This document shows positions 8,271 through 17,617 of a stretch of DNA of 64,000 nucleotides, piece after piece. The translations under genes and the position numbers were made by a program. Numbering within the stretch: position 1 is the stretch's first letter; the number at the start of each line of letters is the position of its first letter. This stretch comes from Bacteroides intestinalis (GTDB lineage: Bacteria > Bacteroidota > Bacteroidia > Bacteroidales > Bacteroidaceae), in the NCBI RefSeq assembly GCF_003464595.1, contig NZ_QRZF01000003.1, positions 310,001 through 374,000 on the forward strand, in the 5' to 3' direction. The notes beneath the pieces were generated by a model. That model ran no database searches, had not been told where the DNA came from, and saw only the letters and a list, made by a program, of their open reading frames with translations.

Positions 8271-10277
8271 ATGCTTATGGATTACAGACATTTAACCGAA
8301 GACGAGATACTTCGGTTGAAAAGCCAGTCGTGTCTGGCAGATGATTGGGGGAAAGTAACGGTAGCGGAAGACTTTGTTACCGAATTTGTGCATCATACCC
8401 GGTTTTCGGGAAATGTACGTTTAGGTGTGTTTCAATCAGAATTCACATTACCGGGAGGAATCAAGAAACACTCCGGCCTGCGCCATGTGACGCTACACAA
8501 TGTCTCTGTAGGAGATAACTGTTGCATAGAGAATATCCAGAATTACATTGCTAATTATGAAATCGGGCATGATACATTTATTGAGAATGTGGATATTATC
8601 CTGGTAGATGGTTTGAGTAAATTTGGCAATGGGGTAGAGGTGTCCGTGCTGAATGAAACAGGTGGGCGAGAGGTACTTATCAATGATAAACTTTCTGCGC
8701 ACCAAGCCTATATCCTGGCGCTTTACCGTCACCGTCCGGAACTGATTTGCCGGATGAAGGCTATTACTGATTTTTATTCCAATAAGCATGCTTCTGCAAT
8801 AGGTAGCATTGGCAACCATGTCATGATACTCAATACAGGGTCTATCAAGAACGTGCGTATTGGAGATTACTGTCACATTTGTGGGACGTGTCGTCTTTTT
8901 AATGGAAGCATCAATAGTAATGAAGAAGCACCGGTACATCTTGGTCATGGGGTTATCTGTGATGATTTTATCATCTCATCCGGTTCGCATATAGATGATG
9001 GGGCGATGTTAAGCCGCTGTTTCATAGGACAGGCTTGTCGTTTGGGACATAATTATTCGGCATCGGAATCTCTCTTTTTCAGCAATTGTCAAGGAGAAAA
9101 CGGTGAAGCATGTGCCATTTTTGCCGGACCTTTCACGGTGACGCATCATAAATCCACTTTATTGATTGCCGGTATGTTTTCATTTATGAATGCCGGTTCC
9201 GGATCTAACCAAAGTAACCATATGTATAAGTTAGGTCCTATTCACCAGGGAACTTTGGAGCGTGGTGCTAAGACTACTTCCGACTCTTATATCCTATGGC
9301 CTGCCCGTGTGGGAGCTTTTTCATTGGTGATGGGACGCCACGTCAATCATTCCGATACATCCAATCTGCCTTTTTCCTATCTGATAGAACAGAATAATAC
9401 CACTTATCTTGTGCCGGGCGTTAACTTGAGGAGTGTCGGAACCATCCGTGATGCGCAGAAATGGCCGAAGCGTGACGGACGTACTGATACTAATAAGTTG
9501 GATTTCATCAATTACAACTTGCTCAGCCCTTATACCGTACAAAAGATGTTCAAAGGGCGAGAGACTTTGCAGAATCTGCGCCATGCTTCCGGAGAACTTT
9601 CTGATATTTATTCTTTCCATAGTGCTAAAATCCGTAATTCAGCGTTAGTGAAGGGGATAAAGTTCTATGAGATAGCTATTCATAAATTCCTTGGTAACTC
9701 TGTAATCAAGCGTCTGGAAGGTATTGATTTTAAGAGTAACGAAGAAATACGTGCCCGTCTGAAACCTGATACGGTAATAGGTAGTGGTGAGTGGGTAGAT
9801 ATTTCCGGATTGATAGCTCCGAAGAGCGAGATAGATGCTTTAATCAATGATATAGAGTGTGGTAAAGTGGACCGTCTGAAGTCGATTAATGAGGAATTCG
9901 AGAAGATGCATCAGAACTACTATACTTACGAATGGACTTGGGCTTATGAGAAGTTAGAAGAGTTCTATGGTATCAAGCCTGAGAATATTACGACAGCAGA
10001 TATTATCCGTATTGTAGAAAAGTGGAAAGAAGCTGTAGTTGGGCTGGACCGTATGGTGTACGATGATGCTAAGAAAGAATTCTCACTGGCCTCCATGACG
10101 GGCTTTGGTGCCGACGGTTCGCGTGCAGAGAAAGAAATGGACTTTGAACAGGTGCGTGGAGATTTCGAAAGTAATCCGTTTGTCACTGCTGTGCTGAAGC
10201 ATATAGAAGATAAGACGGCATTGGGTGACGAATTGATAGATCGTATGCAGCAAGTAGCATCATTTTACTCTAATTAA
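8271..10277 (+). CDS. DUF4954 protein, left-handed beta-helix (hexapeptide acyltransferase-like)
   Basis: A 668-residue protein matching the DUF4954 family found in Bacteroidetes. The region about 60-360 has repeated short I/V-x-G-type turns (for example VSVGDNCCIENI, IGNHVMILNTGSIKNVRIGDYCHICG, IDDGAMLSRCFIGQ), the signature of a left-handed beta-helix as in LpxA or GlmU. The C-terminal third is helical. Such folds are often acyltransferases or sugar-nucleotide enzymes, but the substrate of this family is not known to me. Either ATG, at 8271 or 8277, could be used; both follow the hairpin directly. Confidence 0.85.
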   Translation: MLMDYRHLTEDEILRLKSQSCLADDWGKVTVAEDFVTEFVHHTRFSGNVRLGVFQSEFTLPGGIKKHSGLRHVTLHNVSVGDNCCIENIQNYIANYEIGHDTFIENVDIILVDGLSKFGNGVEVSVLNETGGREVLINDKLSAHQAYILALYRHRPELICRMKAITDFYSNKHASAIGSIGNHVMILNTGSIKNVRIGDYCHICGTCRLFNGSINSNEEAPVHLGHGVICDDFIISSGSHIDDGAMLSRCFIGQACRLGHNYSASESLFFSNCQGENGEACAIFAGPFTVTHHKSTLLIAGMFSFMNAGSGSNQSNHMYKLGPIHQGTLERGAKTTSDSYILWPARVGAFSLVMGRHVNHSDTSNLPFSYLIEQNNTTYLVPGVNLRSVGTIRDAQKWPKRDGRTDTNKLDFINYNLLSPYTVQKMFKGRETLQNLRHASGELSDIYSFHSAKIRNSALVKGIKFYEIAIHKFLGNSVIKRLEGIDFKSNEEIRARLKPDTVIGSGEWVDISGLIAPKSEIDALINDIECGKVDRLKSINEEFEKMHQNYYTYEWTWAYEKLEEFYGIKPENITTADIIRIVEKWKEAVVGLDRMVYDDAKKEFSLASMTGFGADGSRAEKEMDFEQVRGDFESNPFVTAVLKHIEDKTALGDELIDRMQQVASFYSN

Positions 10278-10300
10278 AGAAATATTTCAATAATAGTTCT

Positions 10301-10308
10301 TACCTTTG
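10301..10308 (+). promoter_or_regulatory. -7 box for fumarase gene
   Basis: TACCTTTG matches TAnnTTTG, 35 bp before the ATG. No clear -33 box. Confidence 0.6.
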
Positions 10309-10342
10309 TGCTACGATTCATTAATTTAATTTACGAGTAATT

Positions 10343-11983
10343 ATGGCAACAACACCTCCGTTCCACTATCAACCTATGTTCGAGCATGGGGAAGATAAGA
10401 CTGAGTATTATCTGCTTACAAAAGACTATGTATCCGTAAGCGAGTTTGAAGGAAATCCCATTCTGAAGATTGAAAAGGAAGGTCTTACAGCAATGGCTAA
10501 TACGGCTTTCCGCGATGTGTCATTCATGTTGCGCCGTTCGCACAATGAGCAAGTTGCTAAGATTCTGCGCGACCCAGAAGCAAGTGATAATGACAAATAT
10601 GTAGCACTAACTTTCCTGCGTAATGCAGAAGTAGCCTCCAAAGGTGTGCTTCCTTTCTGCCAGGATACCGGTACGGCTATTGTTCATGGTGAAAAGGGAC
10701 AACAGGTATGGACCGGATATTGCGATGAAGAAGCACTTTCATTGGGCGTCTACAAAACATATACTGAAGAAAACCTGCGCTACTCTCAGAATGCTCCGTT
10801 GAATATGTACGACGAGGTGAATACAAAATGTAACCTGCCCGCACAGATTGATATCGAAGCTACCGAAGGCATGGAATATAAATTCCTCTGTGTGACTAAA
10901 GGGGGTGGTTCGGCAAATAAGACTTATCTCTATCAGGAAACAAAGGCAATCCTGAATCCCGGTACATTGGTTCCTTTCCTTGTTGAGAAGATGAAAACCC
11001 TGGGTACAGCTGCTTGTCCTCCTTATCATATTGCTTTCGTCATTGGTGGTACTTCTGCTGAGAAGAACCTGTTGACCGTGAAGTTGGCATCTACTCACTA
11101 CTACGATGAATTACCAACTACCGGTAATGAATACGGTCGTGCTTTCCGCGATGTAGAACTTGAAAAAGAAGTACTGAAGGAAGCTCACAAGATTGGTCTT
11201 GGTGCACAGTTTGGCGGTAAATATCTGGCTCACGATGTACGTATCATTCGTTTGCCTCGTCATGGTGCTTCTTGTCCGGTAGGTTTGGGCGTTTCTTGCT
11301 CTGCCGACCGCAACATCAAGTGTAAGATCAATAAGGATGGTATCTGGATTGAAAAGCTTGACAGCAATCCGGGTGAACTTATTCCGGAAGAAATGCGTCA
11401 TGCAGGCGAAGGTGCCGTCGTTAAGATAAACCTGAACCAACCGATGGCAGATATTCTGAAAGAACTGACTAAATATCCGGTAGCCACCCGCTTGTCACTG
11501 AACGGTACGATTATCGTGGGACGTGATATTGCTCATGCTAAGCTGAAAGAACGTCTGGATCGTGGCGAAGACTTGCCACAATATATCAAGGATCATCCTA
11601 TTTATTATGCCGGTCCTGCTAAAACTCCCGCCGGAATGTCTTGTGGCTCTATGGGCCCCACTACTGCGGGACGTATGGACTCGTATGTAGAGTTGTTCCA
11701 GAGTCATGGTGGCAGTATGGTTATGCTTGCTAAGGGTAACCGTAGCCAGCAGGTGACGGATGCTTGTAAGAAATACGGTGGTTTCTATCTCGGTTCTATC
11801 GGTGGTCCTGCTGCTATCCTGGCACAGAACAATATCAAGAGTATCGAATGCGTGGAATATCCCGAACTCGGCATGGAAGCTATCTGGAAGATTGAAGTAG
11901 AAGACTTCCCGGCATTTATCCTGGTAGATGATAAAGGCAACGATTTCTTTAAGCAACTGAAACCATGGAATTGCAGTAAGTAA
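10343..11983 (+). CDS. fumA: class I fumarate hydratase (4Fe-4S)
   Basis: A 546-residue iron-sulfur fumarase that interconverts fumarate and malate. In Bacteroides this serves the reductive branch from oxaloacetate to succinate. N-terminal alpha-type domain: [13 protein letters not shown] carries the first cluster cysteine, then [12 protein letters not shown] and [18 protein letters not shown]-terminal beta-type domain: [11 protein letters not shown], then [17 protein letters not shown]. Alpha and beta parts are fused in one chain, as in the FumA/FumB form. It is a single-gene unit with its own promoter and a strong terminator. Confidence 0.96.
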   Translation: MATTPPFHYQPMFEHGEDKTEYYLLTKDYVSVSEFEGNPILKIEKEGLTAMANTAFRDVSFMLRRSHNEQVAKILRDPEASDNDKYVALTFLRNAEVASKGVLPFCQDTGTAIVHGEKGQQVWTGYCDEEALSLGVYKTYTEENLRYSQNAPLNMYDEVNTKCNLPAQIDIEATEGMEYKFLCVTKGGGSANKTYLYQETKAILNPGTLVPFLVEKMKTLGTAACPPYHIAFVIGGTSAEKNLLTVKLASTHYYDELPTTGNEYGRAFRDVELEKEVLKEAHKIGLGAQFGGKYLAHDVRIIRLPRHGASCPVGLGVSCSADRNIKCKINKDGIWIEKLDSNPGELIPEEMRHAGEGAVVKINLNQPMADILKELTKYPVATRLSLNGTIIVGRDIAHAKLKERLDRGEDLPQYIKDHPIYYAGPAKTPAGMSCGSMGPTTAGRMDSYVELFQSHGGSMVMLAKGNRSQQVTDACKKYGGFYLGSIGGPAAILAQNNIKSIECVEYPELGMEAIWKIEVEDFPAFILVDDKGNDFFKQLKPWNCSK

Positions 11984-12009
11984 AAGATATTTTTTCTATC
12001 AATTAAGTG

Positions 12010-12056
12010 AAAGCTGTCCCGAAGAAGTTTATCAACTCCTTGGGACAGCTTTCTCT
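12010..12056 (+). terminator. Terminator after fumarase
   Basis: An 11-bp perfect stem, AAAGCTGTCCC (12010-12020) with GGGACAGCTTT (12042-12052), runs into a T-rich tail. Confidence 0.85.
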
Positions 12057-12061
12057 GTTTA

Positions 12062-12171
12062 TTCTCACCTTGGTGAGTATCTATTCTCTATTAAGTGAGT
12101 ATTTATTCTCAATACGCTGAGTATCGCTTCTCTATTTGATGAGCATTTTTTCTCACTATGGTGAGAAAAAT
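12062..12171. repeat. 22-bp-period dyad array (five units, CTC/GAG half-sites every 11 bp)
   Basis: TTCTC recurs at 12062, 12084, 12106, 12128 and 12150, exactly every 22 bp. In every unit GAG stands 11 bp after CTC (CTC-N8-GAG), so inverted half-sites alternate once per helical turn. Units 1 and 5 contain perfect dyads CTCACC-TT-GGTGAG and CTCAC-TATG-GTGAG. The bases between half-sites differ from unit to unit. The last unit ends 16 bp before a -7-like box TATCTTTA at 12187, so the array probably overlaps the -33 region of the acyltransferase promoter. An operator array is the likeliest reading; no family is known to me. Confidence 0.8.
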
Positions 12172-12186
12172 GAGGATACTAATACC

Positions 12187-12194
12187 TATCTTTA
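12187..12194 (+). promoter_or_regulatory. weak -7 box for acyltransferase gene
   Basis: TATCTTTA differs from TAnnTTTG in its last base. It lies 34 bp before the ATG and just after the 22-bp array. Confidence 0.35.
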
Positions 12195-12227
12195 CGCCTT
12201 CAAAGTCAGATTAATCTTATTGATAAT

Positions 12228-13388
12228 ATGGAAACTACTACCTGCATTTCTCCGAAGGCGGATTCTCGTGTTGTTTGGCTGGATGTCGTACGACTAATAG
12301 CGATGTTTACCGTGGTTTGTTGTCATTGCACAGACCCTTTTAATTTCTATCCGGGAACGGCTCCCAATATTGAAGACATCAAGTTCTGGGGAGCTATTTA
12401 TGGGGCAGTATTACGGCCATGCGTACCCCTATTCGTGATGATAACAGGGGCTTTGCTGCTTCCGGTGCGTGGTGATGCATCCGTATTCTATAAGAAACGC
12501 ATTCCGCGTGTGTTCTTTCCTTTCCTTATCTGGTCGGTGATTTACAATCTTTTCCCTTGGATTACCGGATTGCTGGGAGTAGAGCCGCGGGTGATTCTCG
12601 ACTTCTTCCCGTATTCGGGTGAAGAAGTGATGCGACAGTCTCTGGCTGTCAGTATGGGATATATTGCAGAGTTCCCCTTTAATTTTTCCATTCTTGACGT
12701 GCACATGTGGTACATTTATTTGTTGATTGGACTTTATCTGTATTTACCGATATTCTCCGCCTGGGTAGAGAAAGCTTCAGAGAGGGCTAAACTCTGGTTC
12801 TTGGCTGCATGGGGAGTGACACTGCTTATACCTTATTATAATGAGTTTGTAGCGCAATATCTGTGGGGAACTTGTTCATGGAATTCATTCGGTATGCTTT
12901 ATTATTTTGCAGGTTTCAATGGATACCTGCTTCTGGGACATTACTTGCGGAATCATGACTGGACGGGACAGCAGTCTGTGTTAATCGGTATTCCTATGTT
13001 TGTGGTGGGTTATGCGGTTACTTTCTTTGGGTTCCGTCACATGACGGCGTTACCTGAGTTTACAGATGAAATGTTGGAATTGTTCTTTACCTATTGTTCA
13101 CTGAATGTAGTGATGATGACCATTCCTGTATTTATGTGGGCAAAGAAGGTGAATATCCGTTCGGAGAGGATAGTAAAAGCATTATCCAATCTGACGCTTT
13201 GTGGTTTTGGAGTTTATATGATACACTACTTCTTCACCGGTCCGTCAGTGGTATTGATGCGGGCGGCAGGTGTTCCGTTGTGTTTGCAGATACCTGTCGC
13301 CGCAGTGGTTGCATTTGGTGTCTCTTGGTTCCTGGTGGCAATGGCATACCGTTGCTTCGGGAAGAAGACAAAATGGGTAATGGGATAG
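12228..13388 (+). CDS. integral membrane acyltransferase, acyltransferase-3 family
   Basis: A 386-residue polytopic protein of the acyltransferase-3 (OafA/WecH/NodX-like) family, which transfers acetyl or other acyl groups to cell-surface sugars. The diagnostic N-terminal helix VVWLDVVRLIAMFTVVCCHC carries the conserved early His. PCVPLFVMITGALLL and RIPRVFFPFLIWSVIYN follow, and about ten membrane helices run to FGVSWFLVAMAYRCF. The gene stands alone: an array lies in front and a convergent terminator follows. The substrate is unknown; O-acetylation of a surface glycan is the usual role. Confidence 0.88.
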   Translation: METTTCISPKADSRVVWLDVVRLIAMFTVVCCHCTDPFNFYPGTAPNIEDIKFWGAIYGAVLRPCVPLFVMITGALLLPVRGDASVFYKKRIPRVFFPFLIWSVIYNLFPWITGLLGVEPRVILDFFPYSGEEVMRQSLAVSMGYIAEFPFNFSILDVHMWYIYLLIGLYLYLPIFSAWVEKASERAKLWFLAAWGVTLLIPYYNEFVAQYLWGTCSWNSFGMLYYFAGFNGYLLLGHYLRNHDWTGQQSVLIGIPMFVVGYAVTFFGFRHMTALPEFTDEMLELFFTYCSLNVVMMTIPVFMWAKKVNIRSERIVKALSNLTLCGFGVYMIHYFFTGPSVVLMRAAGVPLCLQIPVAAVVAFGVSWFLVAMAYRCFGKKTKWVMG

Positions 13389-13404
13389 TCTTGGAAGACT
13401 ATCC
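13383..13404. terminator. bidirectional hairpin between convergent genes
   Basis: GGATAGTCTT (13383-13392) pairs perfectly with AAGACTATCC (13395-13404). It overlaps the stop codons of the acyltransferase (plus) and RsbW-like (minus) genes. Confidence 0.6.
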
Positions 13405-13814
13405 TATTCAAGGTTCTTCTTCATAGTCAGGCGGTTTTCACCGTCCAAACGCTGGTACGATACTTCATTCATGATGCTTCGTATGAGGAATATACCCAGT
13501 CCGCCTATGGCACGCTCTTCAATGGGGATAGTAATGTCCGCATCAGGAGCGTTGGTAGGGTCGAAGGAGAGACCTTTGTCTGTCAATAAGAAAATTAGCT
13601 GTCCATCTGTCATGCTGGCTTTCAACCGGATTTCCTGATGCTCTTCCAATGGATAGGCATACATGATAACGTTACTGACAGCTTCTTCCAGAGCCAGGTT
13701 GATATGCATGGTTGTTTCCGGTGATAGAGACAATTCAGAACAGAGTTCTTCTACAAAGGTTGCCAATGCTGTAATTTCATCCAGTTCGTTGGTTATTCGA
13801 ATCTCTTTTTCCAT
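13404..13814 (-). CDS. RsbW-like anti-sigma/serine kinase (HATPase_c_2)
   Basis: A 136-residue GHKL-fold kinase like RsbW/SpoIIAB. The N-box is visible as NLALEEAVSNVIMYAYP, the G1 box as LTDKGLSFDP, and the C-terminal lid/G2 region as IGGLGIFLIRSIMNEVSYQR. Such proteins phosphorylate a STAS anti-anti-sigma factor and hold a partner protein until a phosphatase reverses it. The start lies 4 bp after the stop of the phosphatase gene, so it is the last gene of a four-gene operon. It matches the kinase half of the fusion at 16753 but lacks a STAS domain. The target is unknown. Confidence 0.88.
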   Translation of the reverse strand: MEKEIRITNELDEITALATFVEELCSELSLSPETTMHINLALEEAVSNVIMYAYPLEEHQEIRLKASMTDGQLIFLLTDKGLSFDPTNAPDADITIPIEERAIGGLGIFLIRSIMNEVSYQRLDGENRLTMKKNLE

Positions 13815-13818
13815 GATA

Positions 13819-15759
13819 TTATACTTTTGTTATGTTAGGTTCGTAATGAATTAATAGGATGGTCATGTCGTCACTTGCTTCCGCCTCTTGTACATGAGAT
13901 GCGATGGAGCGAATCACAGTATCTACTACAATGCGTATATCGCAAGAGGCGAGTGGAGCCAAAGTAGATAACAGGCGGTCTTCCCCATACAGTTCTTTGG
14001 AAGTATTCTCGGCTTCAGTTACTCCATCTGTGTAGAGGAAGAGCCGGGAACCTTTCTCAAGAATAATTTCTTCGTCGGTGTATTCCATATCTTCGAGTAT
14101 TCCGACGAAGAGCTGTATCTTTGATTGCAGCAAAGTCGATTTTCCATCAACTCCAATTATGACAGGCGGATTATGCCCGGCATTGCAGAATCGCAGGCTT
14201 CCGGTTTTCAAATCCAATATACCGATAATGAGTGTGATGAACATGTTTGCTTCATTGTTTTCGGCAATGGAGTGATTCATCTTAGTCATAATTTCGGCAG
14301 GTGAAGTTACCTGTTGGGCGAGAGTACGGAATAAGCTGCGGGCAATGGCCATGAACAATGAAGCGGGAACGCCTTTACCCGATACGTCACCAATGACGAA
14401 ATAGAGCCGGTCGCCATCGATGAAGAAATCATAGAGGTCGCCACCCACTTCTTTGGCGGGATGCAGTATGGCGTGCAAGTCTACATCGTCCCGTTCGGGG
14501 TATGGCGGGAATATTTTGGGGATCATTCCCATTTGTATTTCACGCGCTATGGATAGTTCGCTTTCGATGCGCTCCTTGGATGCTGTGGTGGTGCGTAGTT
14601 CCGAAACATATCCCGATAGCGAGTGTTGCATGTAGACTAATGAGTCGTGCAAATCCTTTATCTCGTCTTTTGAATGTACTTCGGGTATCTCTACATCGAA
14701 ACGTCCCGTTGCAATGGAGCGAGCTGATTCGGAGAACTTTTTAAGAGGGCGCACCAGTCTGTATATGATCTGATATATCAGTGGAAGCAGTACCAACATT
14801 CCTATCAGGAATACATAGATAATGCGGTGTGAGGTCCGATCCAGACTATGAAGAATCACTTCGCCGGGACAGACAGTACATATAGACCAGCCGCAATTGG
14901 GTATGGCTGTATACAAAGCGTATGAACTTTGTTTCGCACTGTCGAACTGTACTGTGCCGGTAAGTCCGTCCAGCATGTTGTGCCCAATTTCTTCTTCCTT
15001 GTTGTCATTATTACTAAGCGCTACGGAAAAGATTGTTTCGTTCATTATCTTTTCCCGGTCAGGATGGGTGAGGAAACTACCGTTCCGGCTAAGCAAGAAG
15101 GTATAACTGGATTGGTAAGGCTTCAACTCATTTACCATATCGGTGAAACGGGACAGGGAAATGTTGGCGGTGAATATGGCGTACACTTCTCCTTGCTGGT
15201 TGCAAAGGGGAAGTGAGTATGTACTCATAATCGTGTTTCCGCCTCCCGTATCATAGTAAGGTTCACTCCAATAACTCTTTTTCAATAGTTTGGGTATCAG
15301 ATACCAGTCCATACAAGGATAATCATAGTCTGCCCCGCCCAGTTTCAGAAAGTTTATGACCTCTTCCTCTCCTTCATTGATGCTGAAGGCATAGGGCATG
15401 AAGTATTTCCCTTTCTCTTTATAATATTCGGGAATGAAGGCGATACCGCTTCCCACGATCAGACTGTTATTTTTCACAATAGCTGTGAGAATGTCACGTA
15501 ACGAATCGGGAGTGCTCAAGTTCTTTTCCACAATCCAAACGGATTGTTTGAGGGTTGCTTCTACAATCTGTAGCTCTCCGCTGATTTGCGTAGCCGTGTT
15601 CTGGAGTAATCCGTGTGCATGGTCAATGGCATCTTCCGTTATCTGCTTCCGGCTGTAATTGTAGAATAGCATCATGATGCAGATGAAAACTACCAGCGTA
15701 AACGACAACACGTAGATACTTAGCTTGGTAGCAAATGAAGGAGAAGAAATATGTTTCAT
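13819..15759 (-). CDS. RsbU-type PP2C phosphatase with extracytoplasmic Cache sensor and HAMP
   Basis: A 646-residue membrane sensor phosphatase. Membrane helices near residues 12-30 and about 300-325 flank a periplasmic dCache-like domain (for example GSGIAFIPEYYKEKGKYFMPYAF, DYDYPCMDWYLIPKLLKKSYWSEPYYD). A HAMP linker follows (RLVRPLKKFSESARSIATGRFDVEIP), then a short coiled coil (RIESELSIAREIQMGMIPKIFP) and a SpoIIE/PP2C domain with AKEVGGDLYDFF, DVSGKGVPASLFMA, CNAGHNPP and FLYTDGVTEAEN. It should dephosphorylate a STAS protein in response to a ligand. Its obvious partner is the STAS domain encoded at the head of the operon. Confidence 0.93.
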   Translation of the reverse strand: MKHISSPSFATKLSIYVLSFTLVVFICIMMLFYNYSRKQITEDAIDHAHGLLQNTATQISGELQIVEATLKQSVWIVEKNLSTPDSLRDILTAIVKNNSLIVGSGIAFIPEYYKEKGKYFMPYAFSINEGEEEVINFLKLGGADYDYPCMDWYLIPKLLKKSYWSEPYYDTGGGNTIMSTYSLPLCNQQGEVYAIFTANISLSRFTDMVNELKPYQSSYTFLLSRNGSFLTHPDREKIMNETIFSVALSNNDNKEEEIGHNMLDGLTGTVQFDSAKQSSYALYTAIPNCGWSICTVCPGEVILHSLDRTSHRIIYVFLIGMLVLLPLIYQIIYRLVRPLKKFSESARSIATGRFDVEIPEVHSKDEIKDLHDSLVYMQHSLSGYVSELRTTTASKERIESELSIAREIQMGMIPKIFPPYPERDDVDLHAILHPAKEVGGDLYDFFIDGDRLYFVIGDVSGKGVPASLFMAIARSLFRTLAQQVTSPAEIMTKMNHSIAENNEANMFITLIIGILDLKTGSLRFCNAGHNPPVIIGVDGKSTLLQSKIQLFVGILEDMEYTDEEIILEKGSRLFLYTDGVTEAENTSKELYGEDRLLSTLAPLASCDIRIVVDTVIRSIASHVQEAEASDDMTILLIHYEPNITKV

Positions 15760-15796
15760 GTGAATGATTGTATAATTAAGGTATATGAGAGGATGT

Positions 15797-16747
15797 TCAC
15801 TTTACAAAATCTTCATAACGGATACTGGTTTTGTTTAAGTTTCTTGGTGCCAGTATCTGTACAGCACGTTCAAAGCCCTCCCGGCTGAGGCGATAAGTAC
15901 GTTGTCCGCTTTTTCTGTCTATTTGCAGGCGGAGTACTTCTTCCAGCATTTTGCGTTGATGGTAACGGTTGGTACCTACATTGCCTCGTTTCACTTCTTC
16001 CATAACCATGTCGAGGGCTTCTTCCTGATGTTCATTGGCCCATGCCCAACCGCGTATGCTGGCTTTGGCCAGTTTATGGACGATTTCCGGATATTGATTA
16101 TAAAAATCCTCTGTCACATATAACCCGTCTTCGGGTAGGTTGTATCCGTAGTCCGCAAAACGTGCGGAGTATATTGAATCGACATTCATGCCATACTCCG
16201 TTAATTCGAGGTATTCATTATAGCTTCCTACCAGACAAGGATCAGCGGCTCCGGAAAGGAATATGTTGACTCCGCTGTTGAATCGTATCCATCCGGTTTG
16301 TTGTAAACCGTAATGTTCTGCCAGTCTGTCCAGTAACTTCTGACTTAAGTGATTCCATACGGCAATCTTCCGGTTGTGTAACGATTCCGGGCCTTTTATG
16401 GGAGAATGGCTGATGAGCATCAGGCTGTTCTCTTGGGAAGTTTGCATAATATTCACTATACGTGCGCCATTCAGCCACTCCATAAAGGCATATGAAAGGT
16501 TCATGATTACCACCGGGGCACGCCCTTTTTCCATAAACGAAAAAGAACTTTCCGAGATGGCAGGGTGTTGTACGCGTACGTCAATTCCTTCTTCTTTATA
16601 AAAACCCAGTTTGTCTGCTACGTAGTAACCGGCAAATTGTGCTTGGGCAGTCCATTTCGGAGTGAGTGTAATGCCTTGTGCCTGTACCTTGCATGGAGTA
16701 AGTGACAAGGTTAATAAAATAGTGCTGAAAATAAATATTTTCATCAT
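15797..16747 (-). CDS. NMT1/THI5-like periplasmic substrate-binding protein
   Basis: A 316-residue exported protein with signal peptide about 1-23 (PCKVQA-QG). The fold signature of the NMT1/THI5 group is clear: LTPKWTAQAQFAGYYVADKLGFYKEEGIDVRVQHP. Relatives bind thiamine pyrimidine precursors, taurine or nitrate for ABC transporters. No permease or ATPase gene is near. It lies 5 bp after the RsbW-STAS gene and 37 bp before the Cache phosphatase gene, so I infer that it delivers a ligand signal to the phosphatase sensor instead of feeding a transporter. Confidence 0.85.
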   Translation of the reverse strand: MMKIFIFSTILLTLSLTPCKVQAQGITLTPKWTAQAQFAGYYVADKLGFYKEEGIDVRVQHPAISESSFSFMEKGRAPVVIMNLSYAFMEWLNGARIVNIMQTSQENSLMLISHSPIKGPESLHNRKIAVWNHLSQKLLDRLAEHYGLQQTGWIRFNSGVNIFLSGAADPCLVGSYNEYLELTEYGMNVDSIYSARFADYGYNLPEDGLYVTEDFYNQYPEIVHKLAKASIRGWAWANEHQEEALDMVMEEVKRGNVGTNRYHQRKMLEEVLRLQIDRKSGQRTYRLSREGFERAVQILAPRNLNKTSIRYEDFVK

Positions 16748-16752
16748 GATTA

Positions 16753-17487
16753 TTATCGGATATTAAAGAGAGAAGTGCAGCCAGTCATTTCAAAAATATT
16801 CTTGATTTCCGGCTTCATGGCTTCAATAATAAGGCTTCCACGGTTTTTCTGTACACTCTTTTGTAGAATCAGGAAACAACGTAAGCCGGAACTGCTGATG
16901 TAAGACATCTGCTCACAATTGATGATAATATTGGGATTTACTTCTTGTAACAAGGGTTGTATAGCCATGCTGAAATCACGGGCATTGGCAGTATCCAGCC
17001 GGCCTTTTATATCCAGCACGATGATGCCGTCCACTCTACAAATATTTGTATCAAGCAGGGCATCCGGTTTAAAGTCTATATCCAGCCGCTTAACTAAAGT
17101 CAGTAGGTTTTGAGTGCCAATAGTCCGGTAATTCACTTCGTCCATTGTGCGGTGAATAAGGAAATGGCCTAAACCTTTGGTTAGCTGTTCTTCAAGCGAT
17201 GGCTTTACGTCCGGGTTGCTTTTCTGGAATGGGTCGACTGCGACTCCTTCATCTGTAATCTGAAAAGTCAGTTTTCCGGGAGTGATGTTTGCTTGCAGTA
17301 GAATTTCACCTAATTTGTCGTCCGGATAGGCATTTTGGATGATATTAGCTATGATCTCTTCAATGGCGAGGTTTATGCTCATCGCAATTTCCGATGGGAT
17401 GTTTAGCGATACTCCTAACTCTTCCATAAATTGGGAAATGCGACTGATTTCATTCAACTTGTTGTTGATAATAATTTCCTTTTCCAT
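16753..17487 (-). CDS. RsbW-like kinase fused to STAS anti-anti-sigma domain
   Basis: A 244-residue protein joining two normally opposing parts of a partner switch. Residues about 1-130 are an RsbW-type HATPase (NLAIEEIIANIIQNAYPDD, ITDEGVAVDP, KGLGHFLIHRTMDEVNYR). Residues about 140-244 are a STAS domain (VDGIIVLDIKGRLDTANARDF, then MSYISSSGLRCFLILQ, where the serines include the usual phosphosite). I take ATG at 17487 (MEKEIIINN), because the frame upstream reads through an unlikely leader and the paralog at 13814 begins the same way (MEKEIRITN). It is the first gene of the operon running to 13404. Confidence 0.87.
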   Translation of the reverse strand: MEKEIIINNKLNEISRISQFMEELGVSLNIPSEIAMSINLAIEEIIANIIQNAYPDDKLGEILLQANITPGKLTFQITDEGVAVDPFQKSNPDVKPSLEEQLTKGLGHFLIHRTMDEVNYRTIGTQNLLTLVKRLDIDFKPDALLDTNICRVDGIIVLDIKGRLDTANARDFSMAIQPLLQEVNPNIIINCEQMSYISSSGLRCFLILQKSVQKNRGSLIIEAMKPEIKNIFEMTGCTSLFNIR

Positions 17488-17617
17488 ATTCTTTTGTTGA
17501 TGTATTATGATAATGTGTATAGTAGTTTGGTAAAACCATGCAAATATCATTTTTTCCATCTACAATGAATCACTTTATACGTTTAAAAGCGTCCCACTTT
17601 GGCAGGAATAGCCAGAA

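Noticed and set aside
12062..12171. CRISPR-like array
   Set aside because: The 22-bp period leaves no room for spacers, and every unit is itself a dyad.
17488..17559. Longer N-terminus for the RsbW-STAS fusion
   Set aside because: The added residues do not resemble the kinase paralog, which starts with the same MEKEI as the inner ATG.
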